Source: Rhizobium terrae
GTDB taxonomy: Bacteria > Pseudomonadota > Alphaproteobacteria > Rhizobiales > Rhizobiaceae
Length of the DNA: 64,000 nucleotides
Assembly (NCBI RefSeq): GCF_003425685.1
Contig: NZ_QJKM01000018.1
Location: 1-64,000, forward strand
Direction: 5' to 3'
The notes under the pieces are model-generated. The model was not told the origin of the DNA. It did no database searches and worked only from the letters and a program-made list of their open reading frames with translations. Every line of letters starts with the position of its first letter. The first letter of the stretch is position 1. The position numbers and the translations under genes are program-made. Positions 35,441 to 45,290 of the stretch are shown here, in pieces.

Positions 35441-35551
35441 GAGAAGCCCTTACCGAACGAGGGATGGAAGATGGAAACGAGTGTCCGCTATTCTGCCGCA
35501 GCCGCCAATTCCGATAGTGCAAAAAGTGCGGCGGGCGCTATTGTTCCGCAC

Positions 35552-36229
35552 ATGAAGATTCTGGTGATCGAAGACGACCTCGAGGCAGCCGCCTACATGA
35601 CCAAGGCCTTTCGCGAGGCGGGCATCGTGGTCGATCACGCGAGTGACGGCGAAAGCGGCCTCTTCATGGGCACGGAAAACGCCTATGACGTGATGGTCAT
35701 CGACCGCATGCTGCCGCGCCGCGATGGTCTTTCGGTCATCAGCGAACTGAGGAAGCGCGGTGTCAACGCGCCCGTCCTGATCCTTTCCGCGCTCGGCCAG
35801 GTGGACGACCGCGTCACGGGCCTGCGCGCCGGCGGCGACGATTACCTGCCGAAGCCTTACGCCTTTTCCGAACTGCTCGCCCGCGTCGAAGTGCTCGGCC
35901 GCCGCAAGGGCGCGCCGGAACAGGACATGGTCTACCGCGTCGGGGACCTGGAACTCGACCGTCTCTCCCACGAAGTGAGGCGCGCCGGCAAGGAAGTCCT
36001 CTTGCAGCCGCGCGAGTTCCGCCTGCTCGAATATCTCATGAAGAATGCCGGCCAGGTGGTGACCCGCACCATGCTGCTCGAAAACGTCTGGGACTATCAC
36101 TTCGACCCGCAGACCAATGTCATCGACGTGCATGTCTCGCGGCTGCGTTCGAAGATCGAGAAGGACTTCGACAGGCCGCTTCTGAAGACCATCCGCGGCG
36201 CCGGCTACATGATCAAGGACGAGGGGTAA
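35552..36229 (+). CDS. OmpR-family response regulator
   Basis: 225 residues. The receiver domain starts MKILVIEDDLEAAAYMTK with phospho-Asp51 (VMVIDRMLPRRDGL); the winged-helix domain has QPREFRLLEYLMKNAGQVVT and DVHVSRLRSKIEKDF. The frame is open to ATG 35471, adding 27 residues without family character. It pairs with the kinase 7 bp downstream. Its place after degP suggests envelope-stress control, but that is inference. Confidence 0.88.
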   Translation: MKILVIEDDLEAAAYMTKAFREAGIVVDHASDGESGLFMGTENAYDVMVIDRMLPRRDGLSVISELRKRGVNAPVLILSALGQVDDRVTGLRAGGDDYLPKPYAFSELLARVEVLGRRKGAPEQDMVYRVGDLELDRLSHEVRRAGKEVLLQPREFRLLEYLMKNAGQVVTRTMLLENVWDYHFDPQTNVIDVHVSRLRSKIEKDFDRPLLKTIRGAGYMIKDEG

Positions 36230-36235
36230 TCGTCG

Positions 36236-37648
36236 TTGATCCAGCGCGCCCGCCTGATGTTCCGCTCGACAGCCGTGCGGCTGTCGGCGCTGTATATCCT
36301 GCTCTTTGCGCTCTGCGCCGCCTTCCTCGTCTTCTATGTGACGGCCATGTCCGAGCGCCTGCTGGCGCAGCAGACGCGCCAATCGCTGCAGGAAGAGGTG
36401 ATGGACGTGCAGCGCGCCTACGAGCGCGGCGGCGTCAACCTGCTTCTGCGGATGATGGAGCGCCGCGCCCGTCAGCCGGGCGCCAACCTCTACGTCATCG
36501 CCGGACCGAATGGCGAAATGCTGGCGGGCAACGTCGCTTCCGTGCAGCCGGGGGTGCTGGACGAACAGGGCTGGACGGGCCTTCCTTTCTCCTATGAGCC
36601 TTATTCGGAAGTGGAACGTCCGGGCCGCCACCTCGCGGTCGGCAACGTTCTGCGGCTGGACAATGGTTTGCGCGTGATGGTCGGTCGCGACCTCGGCGAT
36701 CCGGGCCGTTTCCGCGGCATCGTCCGCCGCGCGCTGATGGTGGCGTTGACGATCATGGGCGTCGGTGCGCTGGTGATCTGGTTCGGGATAGGCCGCAATG
36801 CCCTGAAGCGCATCGACCGCATGTCGGCGGCGAGCCAGAAGATCATGGCCGGCGACCTGTCGCAGCGCCTTCCGATCGGGAAATCGGGTGATGAGTTCGA
36901 CCGCCTGTCGGATTCGTTGAATGCCATGCTCGGCCGCATCGAGAAGCTGAATGAGGGGCTGCGGCAGGTCTCCGACAATATTGCCCACGATTTAAAGACG
37001 CCGCTGACCAGACTGCGCAACAAGGCGGCGGATGCGCTTGCCGAAAATCGCGAGGATGTGCGACGGGCGGCGCTTGAAGGCATCATCGGCGAATCGGACC
37101 AGCTTATCCGCACCTTCAACGCACTTTTGATGATCTCCCGCGTCGAGGCAGGATCGATCGCCGCGGAAATGTCGGAAGTCGATCTTTCCGCGATCTCCGC
37201 CGACAGCGCCGAACTTTACGAACCGGTGGCCGAGGAGGCGGGCCTGAGCCTTTCGACCGAGCTGGAGCCGGGTCTGATCGTCAACGGCAACCGCGAACTC
37301 ATCGGCCAGGCGATCTTCAACCTTCTCGACAACGCGATCAAATATTCCGCCGGGGGAAAGGGAGAACCGAAGATCTGTGTGAAACTGGCCAGACGGGACG
37401 GCGCCTTCCGGCTGTCCGTCTGCGATAACGGCCCCGGCGTGCCGGCAGACCGGCGCGACGACGTGCTGAAGCGGTTCGTGCGGCTCGACGAAAGCCGTTC
37501 GAAGCCGGGGACTGGCCTTGGCCTCTCGCTTGTCGAGGCGGTGATGGAACTGCATGGCGGCTCGCTCGAACTTTCCGACACGCATGCGGGCAATGCCGAA
37601 GCGCCCGGCCTCACCGTGACCATGGTCTTTCCGGCGCCGAAGCCCTAA
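36236..37648 (+). CDS. Sensor histidine kinase partner of the degP-linked regulator
   Basis: 470 residues from TTG 36236 (ATG 36257 is also possible). Helices near 15-38 and 163-184 flank a periplasmic sensor. HAMP, then H-box DNIAHDLKTPLTRLRNK (His251), N box NLLDNAIKYS and G boxes DNGPGVP and GTGLGLSLV follow. It is an EnvZ/CpxA-like kinase, lying between degP and glnE as in S. meliloti. The signal is unknown. Confidence 0.88.
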   Translation: MIQRARLMFRSTAVRLSALYILLFALCAAFLVFYVTAMSERLLAQQTRQSLQEEVMDVQRAYERGGVNLLLRMMERRARQPGANLYVIAGPNGEMLAGNVASVQPGVLDEQGWTGLPFSYEPYSEVERPGRHLAVGNVLRLDNGLRVMVGRDLGDPGRFRGIVRRALMVALTIMGVGALVIWFGIGRNALKRIDRMSAASQKIMAGDLSQRLPIGKSGDEFDRLSDSLNAMLGRIEKLNEGLRQVSDNIAHDLKTPLTRLRNKAADALAENREDVRRAALEGIIGESDQLIRTFNALLMISRVEAGSIAAEMSEVDLSAISADSAELYEPVAEEAGLSLSTELEPGLIVNGNRELIGQAIFNLLDNAIKYSAGGKGEPKICVKLARRDGAFRLSVCDNGPGVPADRRDDVLKRFVRLDESRSKPGTGLGLSLVEAVMELHGGSLELSDTHAGNAEAPGLTVTMVFPAPKP

Positions 37649-37681
37649 TTGGGTGGCAGGGATGAATCATGGGAGGTTTGA

Positions 37682-40633
37682 GTGCCGGAAACCGGAAAGC
37701 GGCTCGACGCGGTAAAGGCGGAAGTCATCCGTCCTCTCAACCAGACGGAAACCAAGGCCGCGTTGAGTGCGCTGAAAGATATCGGCAAGGCCGAACCGGC
37801 GGTCGCCGCGCTTCTCGCCGGTGAAGGCACGCTCAAGGATTTCATCGTCGCGGCCTTCACATTGTCACCCTATTTGCGCGAGACGGCGGTGACTTTTCCG
37901 GCGCTGCTGAAGACGGCGATCGCCGAACCGCTGGAGCCGACGCTTGGCCATCTGGTGGAAACCGCCCGCAACGCGTGGCAACCGAAGGACGGCAAAGCGC
38001 CTTCCGAAAACGAGGTGATGACGGCGCTGCGGGCCGCCAAGCGGGGGGTGAGTTTCCTCGTGGCGCTCGCCGACCTGGGGCGCATCTTTTCGGCGCGGGA
38101 TACGACCCGTTGGCTGAGCGCCATGGCGGATGCCGCGACCGCCGCGACGATCGATCATCTGCTGCTCGCCGGTCATGAAAGCGGCAAACTGAAACTTGTC
38201 GAAACGGCCGAGCCCAGCAAGGGTTCCGGCCTCATCGTGCTCGGCATGGGCAAGCTCGGCGGCCGGGAGCTCAACTATTCGTCCGACATCGATATCGTCG
38301 TTTTTTACGATCCGGAGGCCGGCATTCTGGCCGACCCGCTCGATGCTTCGGAGATCTACGGCCGGATGATGCGGCGGTTGATCCGCATCCTGCAGGAGCG
38401 CACGGCGGACGGTTATGTCTTCCGCACCGATCTGCGCCTGCGGCCCGATCCGGGCTCGACGCCGCTTGCCGTCTCGCTCGATGCTGCGCTGATCTATTAC
38501 GAAGGCAGGGGGCAGAACTGGGAGCGGGCGGCCTTCATCAAGGCCCGGCCGGTTGCCGGCGATATCGCCGCCGGCGAAAATTTCATGCGGCTGCTCGCCC
38601 CTTTCGTCTTCCGCAAATATCTGGACTATGCGGCGATCGCCGACATTCATTCGATCAAGCGGCAGATCCATGTCCACAAGGGGCATGGCGCGATCGCCGT
38701 GAAAGGCCATGACGTCAAGCTCGGCCGCGGCGGCATCCGCGAGATCGAGTTCTTCGCTCAGACCCAGCAGCTGATCGCCGGGGGGCGCATGCCGCCGATC
38801 CGGGCGCGGGAGACGGAGGCAGCCCTCGCAGCCCTTGCCGAAGCGAAATGGATCACGCCCGAGATCGCCGCCGAACTCACCGAATGCTACTGGTTTCTCC
38901 GCGATGTCGAGCATCGCATCCAGATGGTGCGCGATGAGCAGACCCATAACCTGCCGGAGACCGAGGCGGAGCTGAAACGCATTGCCTTCATGCTGGGTTT
39001 TGCCGATGTGGCCGGCTTTTCAGCGAAGCTGGAAGAGGTGCTGCGCACGGTCGAAAAGCGTTATGCGCGGCTGTTCGAGCAGGAGGCGAAGCTTTCGGGG
39101 GGCGACGGTAATCTGGTCTTCACCGGCCAGCAGGATGATCCCGGCACGCTGAAGACGCTCGCCGCCCTCGGTTTCGAGCGGCCGGCCGACATTTCCCGCG
39201 TCATCCGCACCTGGCATTACGGCCGCTACCGCGCGACGCAATCGGTCGAGGCGCGCGAGCGGCTGACGGAACTGATGCCCGCGCTCCTGAAGGCGTTCGG
39301 CGAGAGCAAGCGGGCCGACGAGGCATTGCTGCGCTTCGACCACTTCCTCAAAGGCCTGCCGGCCGGCATTCAGCTCTTTTCGCTGATCGGCAACAACCCG
39401 CCGCTTCTCGCCTTGCTCGTGACCATCATGGCCTCGGCGCCACGGCTTGCCGATATCATTGCCTCAAAGCCGCATGTCTTCGATGGCATGCTCGATCCCG
39501 GCCTGATGGCGGAACTGCCCACCCGCGACTACCTCTCCTATCGGCTTTCGACTTTCCTGACCGGCGCGAGGGCCTATGAAGAACTTCTCGACCGGCTGCG
39601 CATCTTCGCCGCCGAGCAGCGTTTCCTGATCGGCATCAGGCTTCTGACGGGAGCGATCTCCGGCGTGCAGGCGGCGCGCGCCTTCACCCATCTCGCCGAC
39701 TTGCTGATCGAGGCGGCGCTCAAGGCGGTGCTGAAGGAAATCGAAAACGCGCACGGCGCCTATCCGGGTGGTCGCGTGGCGGTGATGGGCATGGGCAAGC
39801 TCGGCAGTTTCGAGCTGACGGCCGGTTCCGATGTCGATCTCATCCTGCTCTACGACTATGACGGCGAGGCGATCGAAAGCGTTGGGCCGAAGCCGCTCGA
39901 TTCGGCCCGTTATTTCACCCGTATAACCCAGCGGCTGATCGCGGCCCTTTCGGCGCCGATGGCGGAAGGGGTGATCTTCGAAGTGGATCTCCGTCTGCGG
40001 CCGTCCGGCAACAAGGGGCCGGTCGCCACCCGCATCAACGCCTTCGGCAAATACCAGCGCGAGGAGGCCTGGACATGGGAGCATATGGCGCTGACCCGGG
40101 CGCGCCTCGTCTGCGGCGAACAAAGCCTCGTCGATGAAGCAGGCGCGATCATCGGCGACGTGCTTGCTGCAAAGGCGGATGTTGCCAGGGTCGCAGCCGA
40201 TGTCGCCGAGATGCGTGAGTTGATCGAGAAGGAAAAGCCGCCGGGCGACATCTGGGACTTCAAGCTGATCCCGGGCGGGCTGATCGACATAGAATTCATC
40301 GCCCAATACCTGCGCCTCGTTGCGCCGGCCAAGGGCGTGGTGCTCGACACCTACGGGTTCTCGACAGCCGAGGCGCTGAAGGCGCTCGGCGAGAAGCTGA
40401 TGAAGCCGGACGATCTGGACACGTGCCTCGAGGCCCTGCGCCTGTTCACCGAACTCTCCCAGATCATCCGGCTATGCGTCGATGGTCCGTTCGACGCACA
40501 GAATGCACCGGCCGGTCTGGTGGAGCGCGTCTGCCGGGCCGGAGGCTGCCCGGACCTGAGGACGCTGGAGGCGGAGGTGAAGCGGCTGTCGACCGCGGTG
40601 CGGGAGGTGTTTCGCCGGACGGTCGGGACGTGA
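37682..40633 (+). CDS. glnE: GlnE, bifunctional glutamine synthetase adenylyltransferase/deadenylylase
   Basis: 983 residues. Two nucleotidyltransferase domains are seen. The N-terminal deadenylylase has GMGKLGGRELNYSSDIDIVV, and the C-terminal adenylyltransferase has GMGKLGSFELTAGSDVDLIL; each keeps the DxD metal motif. It adds or removes AMP on glutamine synthetase according to nitrogen status, under PII control. GTG at 37682 follows GGGAGG. Full length, no disruption. Confidence 0.96.
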   Translation: MPETGKRLDAVKAEVIRPLNQTETKAALSALKDIGKAEPAVAALLAGEGTLKDFIVAAFTLSPYLRETAVTFPALLKTAIAEPLEPTLGHLVETARNAWQPKDGKAPSENEVMTALRAAKRGVSFLVALADLGRIFSARDTTRWLSAMADAATAATIDHLLLAGHESGKLKLVETAEPSKGSGLIVLGMGKLGGRELNYSSDIDIVVFYDPEAGILADPLDASEIYGRMMRRLIRILQERTADGYVFRTDLRLRPDPGSTPLAVSLDAALIYYEGRGQNWERAAFIKARPVAGDIAAGENFMRLLAPFVFRKYLDYAAIADIHSIKRQIHVHKGHGAIAVKGHDVKLGRGGIREIEFFAQTQQLIAGGRMPPIRARETEAALAALAEAKWITPEIAAELTECYWFLRDVEHRIQMVRDEQTHNLPETEAELKRIAFMLGFADVAGFSAKLEEVLRTVEKRYARLFEQEAKLSGGDGNLVFTGQQDDPGTLKTLAALGFERPADISRVIRTWHYGRYRATQSVEARERLTELMPALLKAFGESKRADEALLRFDHFLKGLPAGIQLFSLIGNNPPLLALLVTIMASAPRLADIIASKPHVFDGMLDPGLMAELPTRDYLSYRLSTFLTGARAYEELLDRLRIFAAEQRFLIGIRLLTGAISGVQAARAFTHLADLLIEAALKAVLKEIENAHGAYPGGRVAVMGMGKLGSFELTAGSDVDLILLYDYDGEAIESVGPKPLDSARYFTRITQRLIAALSAPMAEGVIFEVDLRLRPSGNKGPVATRINAFGKYQREEAWTWEHMALTRARLVCGEQSLVDEAGAIIGDVLAAKADVARVAADVAEMRELIEKEKPPGDIWDFKLIPGGLIDIEFIAQYLRLVAPAKGVVLDTYGFSTAEALKALGEKLMKPDDLDTCLEALRLFTELSQIIRLCVDGPFDAQNAPAGLVERVCRAGGCPDLRTLEAEVKRLSTAVREVFRRTVGT

Positions 40634-40637
40634 CCGT

Positions 40638-41069
40638 CTAGGCGTGGGACTGCAACTGTCTGTAGATCCCAAGCCGGTCGGTGACCTGCCAATGTCCCGT
40701 GAGGCGATCATCGGCATCGAAATGATAGACCGTTGCTCCTGACATGGTGATCGTTCTGCCCGATGCGGGAAAACCAGGAATATCGCCGCGATGGGTGGCG
40801 CTCCAGAGCCAGGTGACGGCTATGCCCTGATCGTTCTCGAACCATTGTTGGACGTCGAATTTCTGATCGGGGAAGGGCGCCCGCGAAATCCGGACACGCT
40901 CTTTGAACCGGTCGAGGTCGAGGGTGCGTCCGTCCCAGGGATCGCCGGGATCGTGTCGGATGGTGTACTGCCGAGCCAGAAACCGGTCGCATTGATCGAT
41001 CTCTCCCGCTGACCATACCCTGTCCAGGAATTCCTGCAGGAGTGACATGCGAGGGCTGATCGATCCCAT
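40638..41069 (-). CDS. SnoaL-like/ester cyclase-type NTF2-fold protein
   Basis: 143 residues. LLQEFLDRVWSAGEIDQCDR, ARQYTIRHDP, SRAPFPDQKFDVQQWF and TWLWSATHRGDIPGFPASGR are typical of SnoaL-like NTF2-fold proteins. Members are cyclases, hydrolases or non-enzymes, so the reaction is open. ATG at 41069 has AGGTAA upstream; ATG at 41048 is also possible. It converges with glnE, with a gap of 4 bp. Confidence 0.75.
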   Translation of the reverse strand: MGSISPRMSLLQEFLDRVWSAGEIDQCDRFLARQYTIRHDPGDPWDGRTLDLDRFKERVRISRAPFPDQKFDVQQWFENDQGIAVTWLWSATHRGDIPGFPASGRTITMSGATVYHFDADDRLTGHWQVTDRLGIYRQLQSHA

Positions 41070-41158
41070 GACGTTACCTGTTTATGTGTCCCGTGCTTGC
41101 TGCCGCATATCGGGTGAAGTGACTATGGTATCGCCTTGATATACCGGCCAGGATCGCC

Positions 41159-43510
41159 TCAGGCGACCCTTTTGCGCATCACCGGCATCACCAGGTCCGG
41201 AATGTGCAGCGAGACGACTGTGCCTTCGCCGACGCGGGATTTGATACGCATCTTGCCGCCGTGCAGCGCGATCAGCGAGCGGGAGATGGCGAGCCCGAGG
41301 CCGGAGCCGCCCTTGCTCTTGGCATATTGGCTCTGAACCTGTTCGAAGGGCTGGCCGATCTTGGAGAGCGATTCCTTCGGGATGCCGATGCCGGTATCGG
41401 CGATGGTCAGCACCACGCCCTTTTCCAGCCGGCGCGCGCGCAATTCGATCCTGCCGCCCTCGTTGGTGAATTTCACGGCATTGGAGAGCAGGTTGAGCAT
41501 GACCTGCTTCAGCGCCCGGCGGTCGCCCACCATGTCGAGCCCGTCGCAGAGACGCTGGCGGATGGCGATCGCCTTGTCTTCCGCCGCGATCGACGTCAGT
41601 CTGAGGCTTTCCTCGATCAGCGGCTTGAGGTCCACCGGCTCGCACTGGATGCGCATGTGGCCCGCTTCGATCTTCGACATGTCGAGAATGTCGTTGATGA
41701 CGTTGAGCAGATGTTTGCCGCTGTCGTGGATATCCCGGCAATATTCCGAATATTTCGGCGAGCCGAGCGGACCGAACATGCCGTTCATGAGGATTTCCGA
41801 GAAGCCGAGGATGGCGTTGAGCGGCGTCCTCAACTCGTGCGACATGTTGGCGAGAAATTCCGATTTCGCCTGATTGGCGGCTTCGGCCCGCTCCTTTTCC
41901 GCTTGATAATTGGCGTTGGCGATCGACAGTTCCGATTTCTGCCGCTCCAGCTTCTTCTGCGAGGAGGAGAGGTCGCCGATCGTCGCCATCAGCCGGCGTT
42001 CGGATTCGCGCAGGCGTTCCTGGTGGCGCTTGAGGAGCGTGATGTCGGTGCCGACCGAGACCATGCCGCCGTCGCGCGTGCGGCGTTCGTTGATCTGCAG
42101 CCAGCGCTCGTCGGCAAGCTGCACCTCTGTGGTGCGGGAAAGGCCGCTGATGTCGGGGTCCGCGACGCGCCGCTCGATGACCGGCCGGGCCGCCGCAAGG
42201 TTCACCGCGGCGCGTTCGGTGCCGGGCACCAGGACGCTGTCAGGCAACCCGTATGCCTGCTGGAAATGCGTGTTGCACATAACAAGCCGGTCGTTCTTGT
42301 CCCACAGCACGAAGGCTTCCGATGTGCATTCGATCGCGTCGGCTAGCCGCTGGTCGGCTTCCGCGTAACGCTGGGCGAGACGGTGCTGTTCGGTGACGTC
42401 CATGGCGATGCCGATGACATGGGTACGGCCAGCCGCCGTCTTCACCACCTGCGCACGGGCGCGCATCCACACATAGTGGCCGGCGGCGTGCCGCATGCGG
42501 AATACCTGATCGACCTGTTTGGCGTTGCCGCGGCTGATCGTCCTGGCAAGCGCATAGATGTTGTCGTCGGTCGGGTGCATCATCCTTGCTGCATCCGAAA
42601 ACGAGATGACGTTGCCGGCCGGCGGCAGGCCGAGCATCTCGTACATCGAGCCGGACCAGAAGAGGCGGCGGTTGGTGACGTCGAAATCCCAAAGCCCGCA
42701 GCGGCCACGTGACAGCGCTGTTTCGATGCGCAGGTTGGATTCGACGAACGTGTCGTCGGCATCGCGGGCGCGCTTCACCTGCATGTAATAGGCATAGAGA
42801 ATGACGAGCAGAATGGCTGAAATGCCGGTGAAGATGGTGACGTTGAGCGAAACTTCGTGACGCCAGAAGAGATTGATGTTTTCCAGCGAATGCGCCGCGA
42901 CGATCAGCGCGCCGTCGCTGCCGACCGGCTGGATGGCGGCATAGTGCGGGATCTCATCGAAATAGGTTTCGATCACGCTGCTGTTGTCGCCGAACCGGCG
43001 GAGCGCGGCCATTTCCGGCAGGACGGAGGTGAGGCGCTGTCCCACAAAGCGGGAAACCTTGCCCCAGCCGCCGAAGACGCGCCCGCTTTCATCGACCAGC
43101 AGAATGAAAGCGCCGTCCTCCACGCGCTCCTTCGGGAGAATGGTGTTCAGCTGTGTTTCTGCAACACCGCGATCGGCGCTGGAAAACGTACCGGCATTTC
43201 CGGAAAACGCCGCCCGTGCCGCGGAGGCCATCAGGGCGGTCGATTGCTGCGCCGCATCTTCCATGCGGCCGTGCTCCGACATGATCCCGAGGATTCGCGA
43301 GGCGGCGACGACGGCAAGAAACGCGATGATGAGGATCGGTATGGAGCGCTTGAGCACCAGTTCCACGCGCGGCACCTGCCGCGCTATGGGTTTCAGGGAA
43401 AGCCGCGCCTCTTCGGGGAGGGAGCGCCCCAGGCCAACGAAGCTCGGAATTTTGAAACGCAACCGCCCCTCGGCCGCGGTTACCCGCTGCACGTCCGTCA
43501 TCGTCTTCAT
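41159..43510 (-). CDS. pleC: PleC/DivJ-family PAS-containing histidine kinase
   Basis: 783 residues. Two membrane helices (about 55-75 and 225-247) enclose a periplasmic domain. Two PAS domains follow, with WDFDVTNRRLFWSG and FVLWDKNDRLVMCNTHFQQA, then a coiled linker. The kinase core has FLANMSHELRTPLNAIL, NLLSNAVKFT and GSGLGLAI, the sequence style of the PdhS/PleC/DivJ group that controls DivK and cell-cycle asymmetry. Location after glnE matches S. meliloti pleC as recalled. The exact paralog is inferred. Confidence 0.75.
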   Translation of the reverse strand: MKTMTDVQRVTAAEGRLRFKIPSFVGLGRSLPEEARLSLKPIARQVPRVELVLKRSIPILIIAFLAVVAASRILGIMSEHGRMEDAAQQSTALMASAARAAFSGNAGTFSSADRGVAETQLNTILPKERVEDGAFILLVDESGRVFGGWGKVSRFVGQRLTSVLPEMAALRRFGDNSSVIETYFDEIPHYAAIQPVGSDGALIVAAHSLENINLFWRHEVSLNVTIFTGISAILLVILYAYYMQVKRARDADDTFVESNLRIETALSRGRCGLWDFDVTNRRLFWSGSMYEMLGLPPAGNVISFSDAARMMHPTDDNIYALARTISRGNAKQVDQVFRMRHAAGHYVWMRARAQVVKTAAGRTHVIGIAMDVTEQHRLAQRYAEADQRLADAIECTSEAFVLWDKNDRLVMCNTHFQQAYGLPDSVLVPGTERAAVNLAAARPVIERRVADPDISGLSRTTEVQLADERWLQINERRTRDGGMVSVGTDITLLKRHQERLRESERRLMATIGDLSSSQKKLERQKSELSIANANYQAEKERAEAANQAKSEFLANMSHELRTPLNAILGFSEILMNGMFGPLGSPKYSEYCRDIHDSGKHLLNVINDILDMSKIEAGHMRIQCEPVDLKPLIEESLRLTSIAAEDKAIAIRQRLCDGLDMVGDRRALKQVMLNLLSNAVKFTNEGGRIELRARRLEKGVVLTIADTGIGIPKESLSKIGQPFEQVQSQYAKSKGGSGLGLAISRSLIALHGGKMRIKSRVGEGTVVSLHIPDLVMPVMRKRVA

Positions 43511-43970
43511 GTAGTCCCTCGTGGTGATTCGAGGCGCCGCTCGCCCGAATCTGACTTAATGAATCATTAGTGATTCTTCGTGTCCAGAGGGTTGCTAATG
43601 TTTTTTTAACGGTTTGATTCGATTGCGAATCGGGCAGCAATCATGCCCATCGGCCTGTTTCGGCGATGCAACCATCCGCTCCCAAAGGTGGCAAATCACC
43701 CGCGCAAGGCAAGGACTCTGGCCCTGTGATAGGCGTTAAGGACAAGCGCATCGCGGACCAGGGACATATCCCTCATGAGACCCCTCTCTCAATACGCAAA
43801 GCAACTGACGGCATAGGTGCGGCCGCCGTTTCGAGCGGTGACAGTGTCGCACCGCGGGGTTCTGCCGCCATGTTATTTGTCAATATGCGGAGCGGTTCTT
43901 CTGGTCGAAAAGGGCTGCCGGCGGGGAACCGGAGTCCCCACCGTCCGCGCGGGCGAGAGCGGCCTTCGCG
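43511..43970. other. Intergenic region of 460 bp
   Basis: The right-hand part of the pleC-like promoter occupies 43511-43640. From 43640 to 43970 no gene is supported; a plus-strand frame from 43666 has unnatural composition. No terminator for the converging side was identified. Confidence 0.4.
43526..43631. promoter_or_regulatory. Cluster of six GANTC sites with a CtrA-like box
   Basis: GANTC occurs at 43526, 43547, 43561, 43572, 43616 and 43627. TTAA-TGAATCA-TTAG (43556-43570) is one base from the CtrA consensus TTAA-N7-TTAA and contains one GANTC in its spacer. In alphaproteobacteria, CcrM methylates GANTC and CtrA controls cell-cycle genes. The cluster lies 16-121 bp upstream of the pleC-like start. 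Confidence 0.6.
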
Positions 43971-45170
43971 TCAGACGGCCGGGCTTTCGACGAGGCTGGT
44001 GCGCGTGGCGGCGATCGAAATCATCGCCAGCAGGATGACGACGGCGCCGTAGAGATAGGCGGTCATCGAGAGCCCGAGCACTGGCGCGGCAAGCCCGGCA
44101 ACGATCGCGGGAATTGCAAATGCGAGATAGCTTTCCACCAGAAAGGCGGAGAGAAGTTCGGCCCGTTCGTGGCCCTCGGCGAGCGGCAGGACGATCTTCA
44201 GGATGTTCGAAAAAATCGATCCGAGGCCAAGACCTGCGACGGCCGTGCCGAGGAAAAGAAGTAGGACCGTCTGTTCCTCCACGCCGGCAAGCGTGATCAG
44301 GACGCCGATGATCAGCCCCGCCGTCGCTGCGGACAGAACACGCTGCGGCGCAAACGCGCGGAAGGCGAAGACCGAGACCGTGGCGCTCAGCATTGAGGTT
44401 GCGACGACCGCTCCGCCGATGAAGGGCGAGGTGATGCCGGTGGTGACCGCAACCAGAGACGGCATCAGCGAGAGATAAAAGCCGGCGAGCGCCCAGCCGG
44501 CGACATTGACCGGCGTGACCCTGATGAGTGGCCCGCGGGCACGGCGCGGCACGCTGATACGCGGCCGCATGGCGGCAAGCGCTCCGGGCCGTCTGGCGGC
44601 GGTTTCGGGCATGAAGGCGAGCGCGATGATGCCGGCGAGGGTCGCCACGAGCAGGACCGCATAGGTGAGGAATGTCGGCGCGGGTGCGAAAGCGACGAGC
44701 GTACCGCAAAGCAGCGTGCCGATCATCAGGCCGAGGAAGGCGGTGATGCTGTTGAGGATTGGCCCGTGCCGCTTGTTTGTGTCGAGGATCGTGGCGCCGA
44801 ATGTCGGAAAGGCGATGCCGGTGGCAAAGCCCTGGACGATACGTCCCGCCATCAGCATGGGGCCGGAGTCGGCGAAGATGAAGATCACCAGCGCGGCGGC
44901 GTTGATGGCAAGGGCGGCGAGGATCAGCGGTCGGCGCCCGACATAGTCGGAAAGCCCGCCGAGCGTCAGAAGTACGGCGAGCAGGGCGAAGGCGTAGGAG
45001 CCGAAGATCAGCGTGATCATCGCCGACGGGAGGTGGAAGAGCTCCTGATAGAGGTGATAGAGCGGGGTCGGCGCGCTGCTGCAAACTGAAATCAGCACTG
45101 CAAACACGAAGCTGTAGACCGTCATCCGGTGGGCAGACGGAGATGTGGCAGTGGGGAGGATGCTGTTCAT
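43971..45170 (-). CDS. MFS transporter divergent from a TetR gene
   Basis: 399 residues with 12 membrane segments. The loop-2 motif is LGGLSDYVGRRPLILAALA; FAVLISVCSSAPTPLYHLYQ opens the first helix. ATG at 45170 is preferred over GTG at 45179 because AGGTGAG is correctly spaced. Regulation by the neighbouring TetR protein through the repeats at 45214-45248 is likely. The substrate is unknown. Confidence 0.85.
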   Translation of the reverse strand: MNSILPTATSPSAHRMTVYSFVFAVLISVCSSAPTPLYHLYQELFHLPSAMITLIFGSYAFALLAVLLTLGGLSDYVGRRPLILAALAINAAALVIFIFADSGPMLMAGRIVQGFATGIAFPTFGATILDTNKRHGPILNSITAFLGLMIGTLLCGTLVAFAPAPTFLTYAVLLVATLAGIIALAFMPETAARRPGALAAMRPRISVPRRARGPLIRVTPVNVAGWALAGFYLSLMPSLVAVTTGITSPFIGGAVVATSMLSATVSVFAFRAFAPQRVLSAATAGLIIGVLITLAGVEEQTVLLLFLGTAVAGLGLGSIFSNILKIVLPLAEGHERAELLSAFLVESYLAFAIPAIVAGLAAPVLGLSMTAYLYGAVVILLAMISIAATRTSLVESPAV

Positions 45171-45213
45171 AGGGCTCACCTAAACGCAAATTTTTAGCGT
45201 TAGCGGCATGTAG

Positions 45214-45248
45214 TTGCATTCCCGCACTAATGCAATATCTTTGCATTA
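45214..45248. promoter_or_regulatory. TetR operator array of three half-sites
   Basis: TTGCATT (45214-45220), TAATGCAA (45228-45235) and TGCATTA (45242-45248) form two overlapping inverted repeats that share the middle element. It lies between the divergent MFS and TetR genes. Confidence 0.7.
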
Positions 45249-45290
45249 AAGAGATATTATTTTCCGGCAGGACGCCGGCAAGGAGAAAAA

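Noticed and set aside
43666..44052. 128-codon plus-strand frame in the gap beside the MFS gene
   Set aside because: It runs into the antisense of the MFS gene, has no ribosome site and no protein-like pattern.
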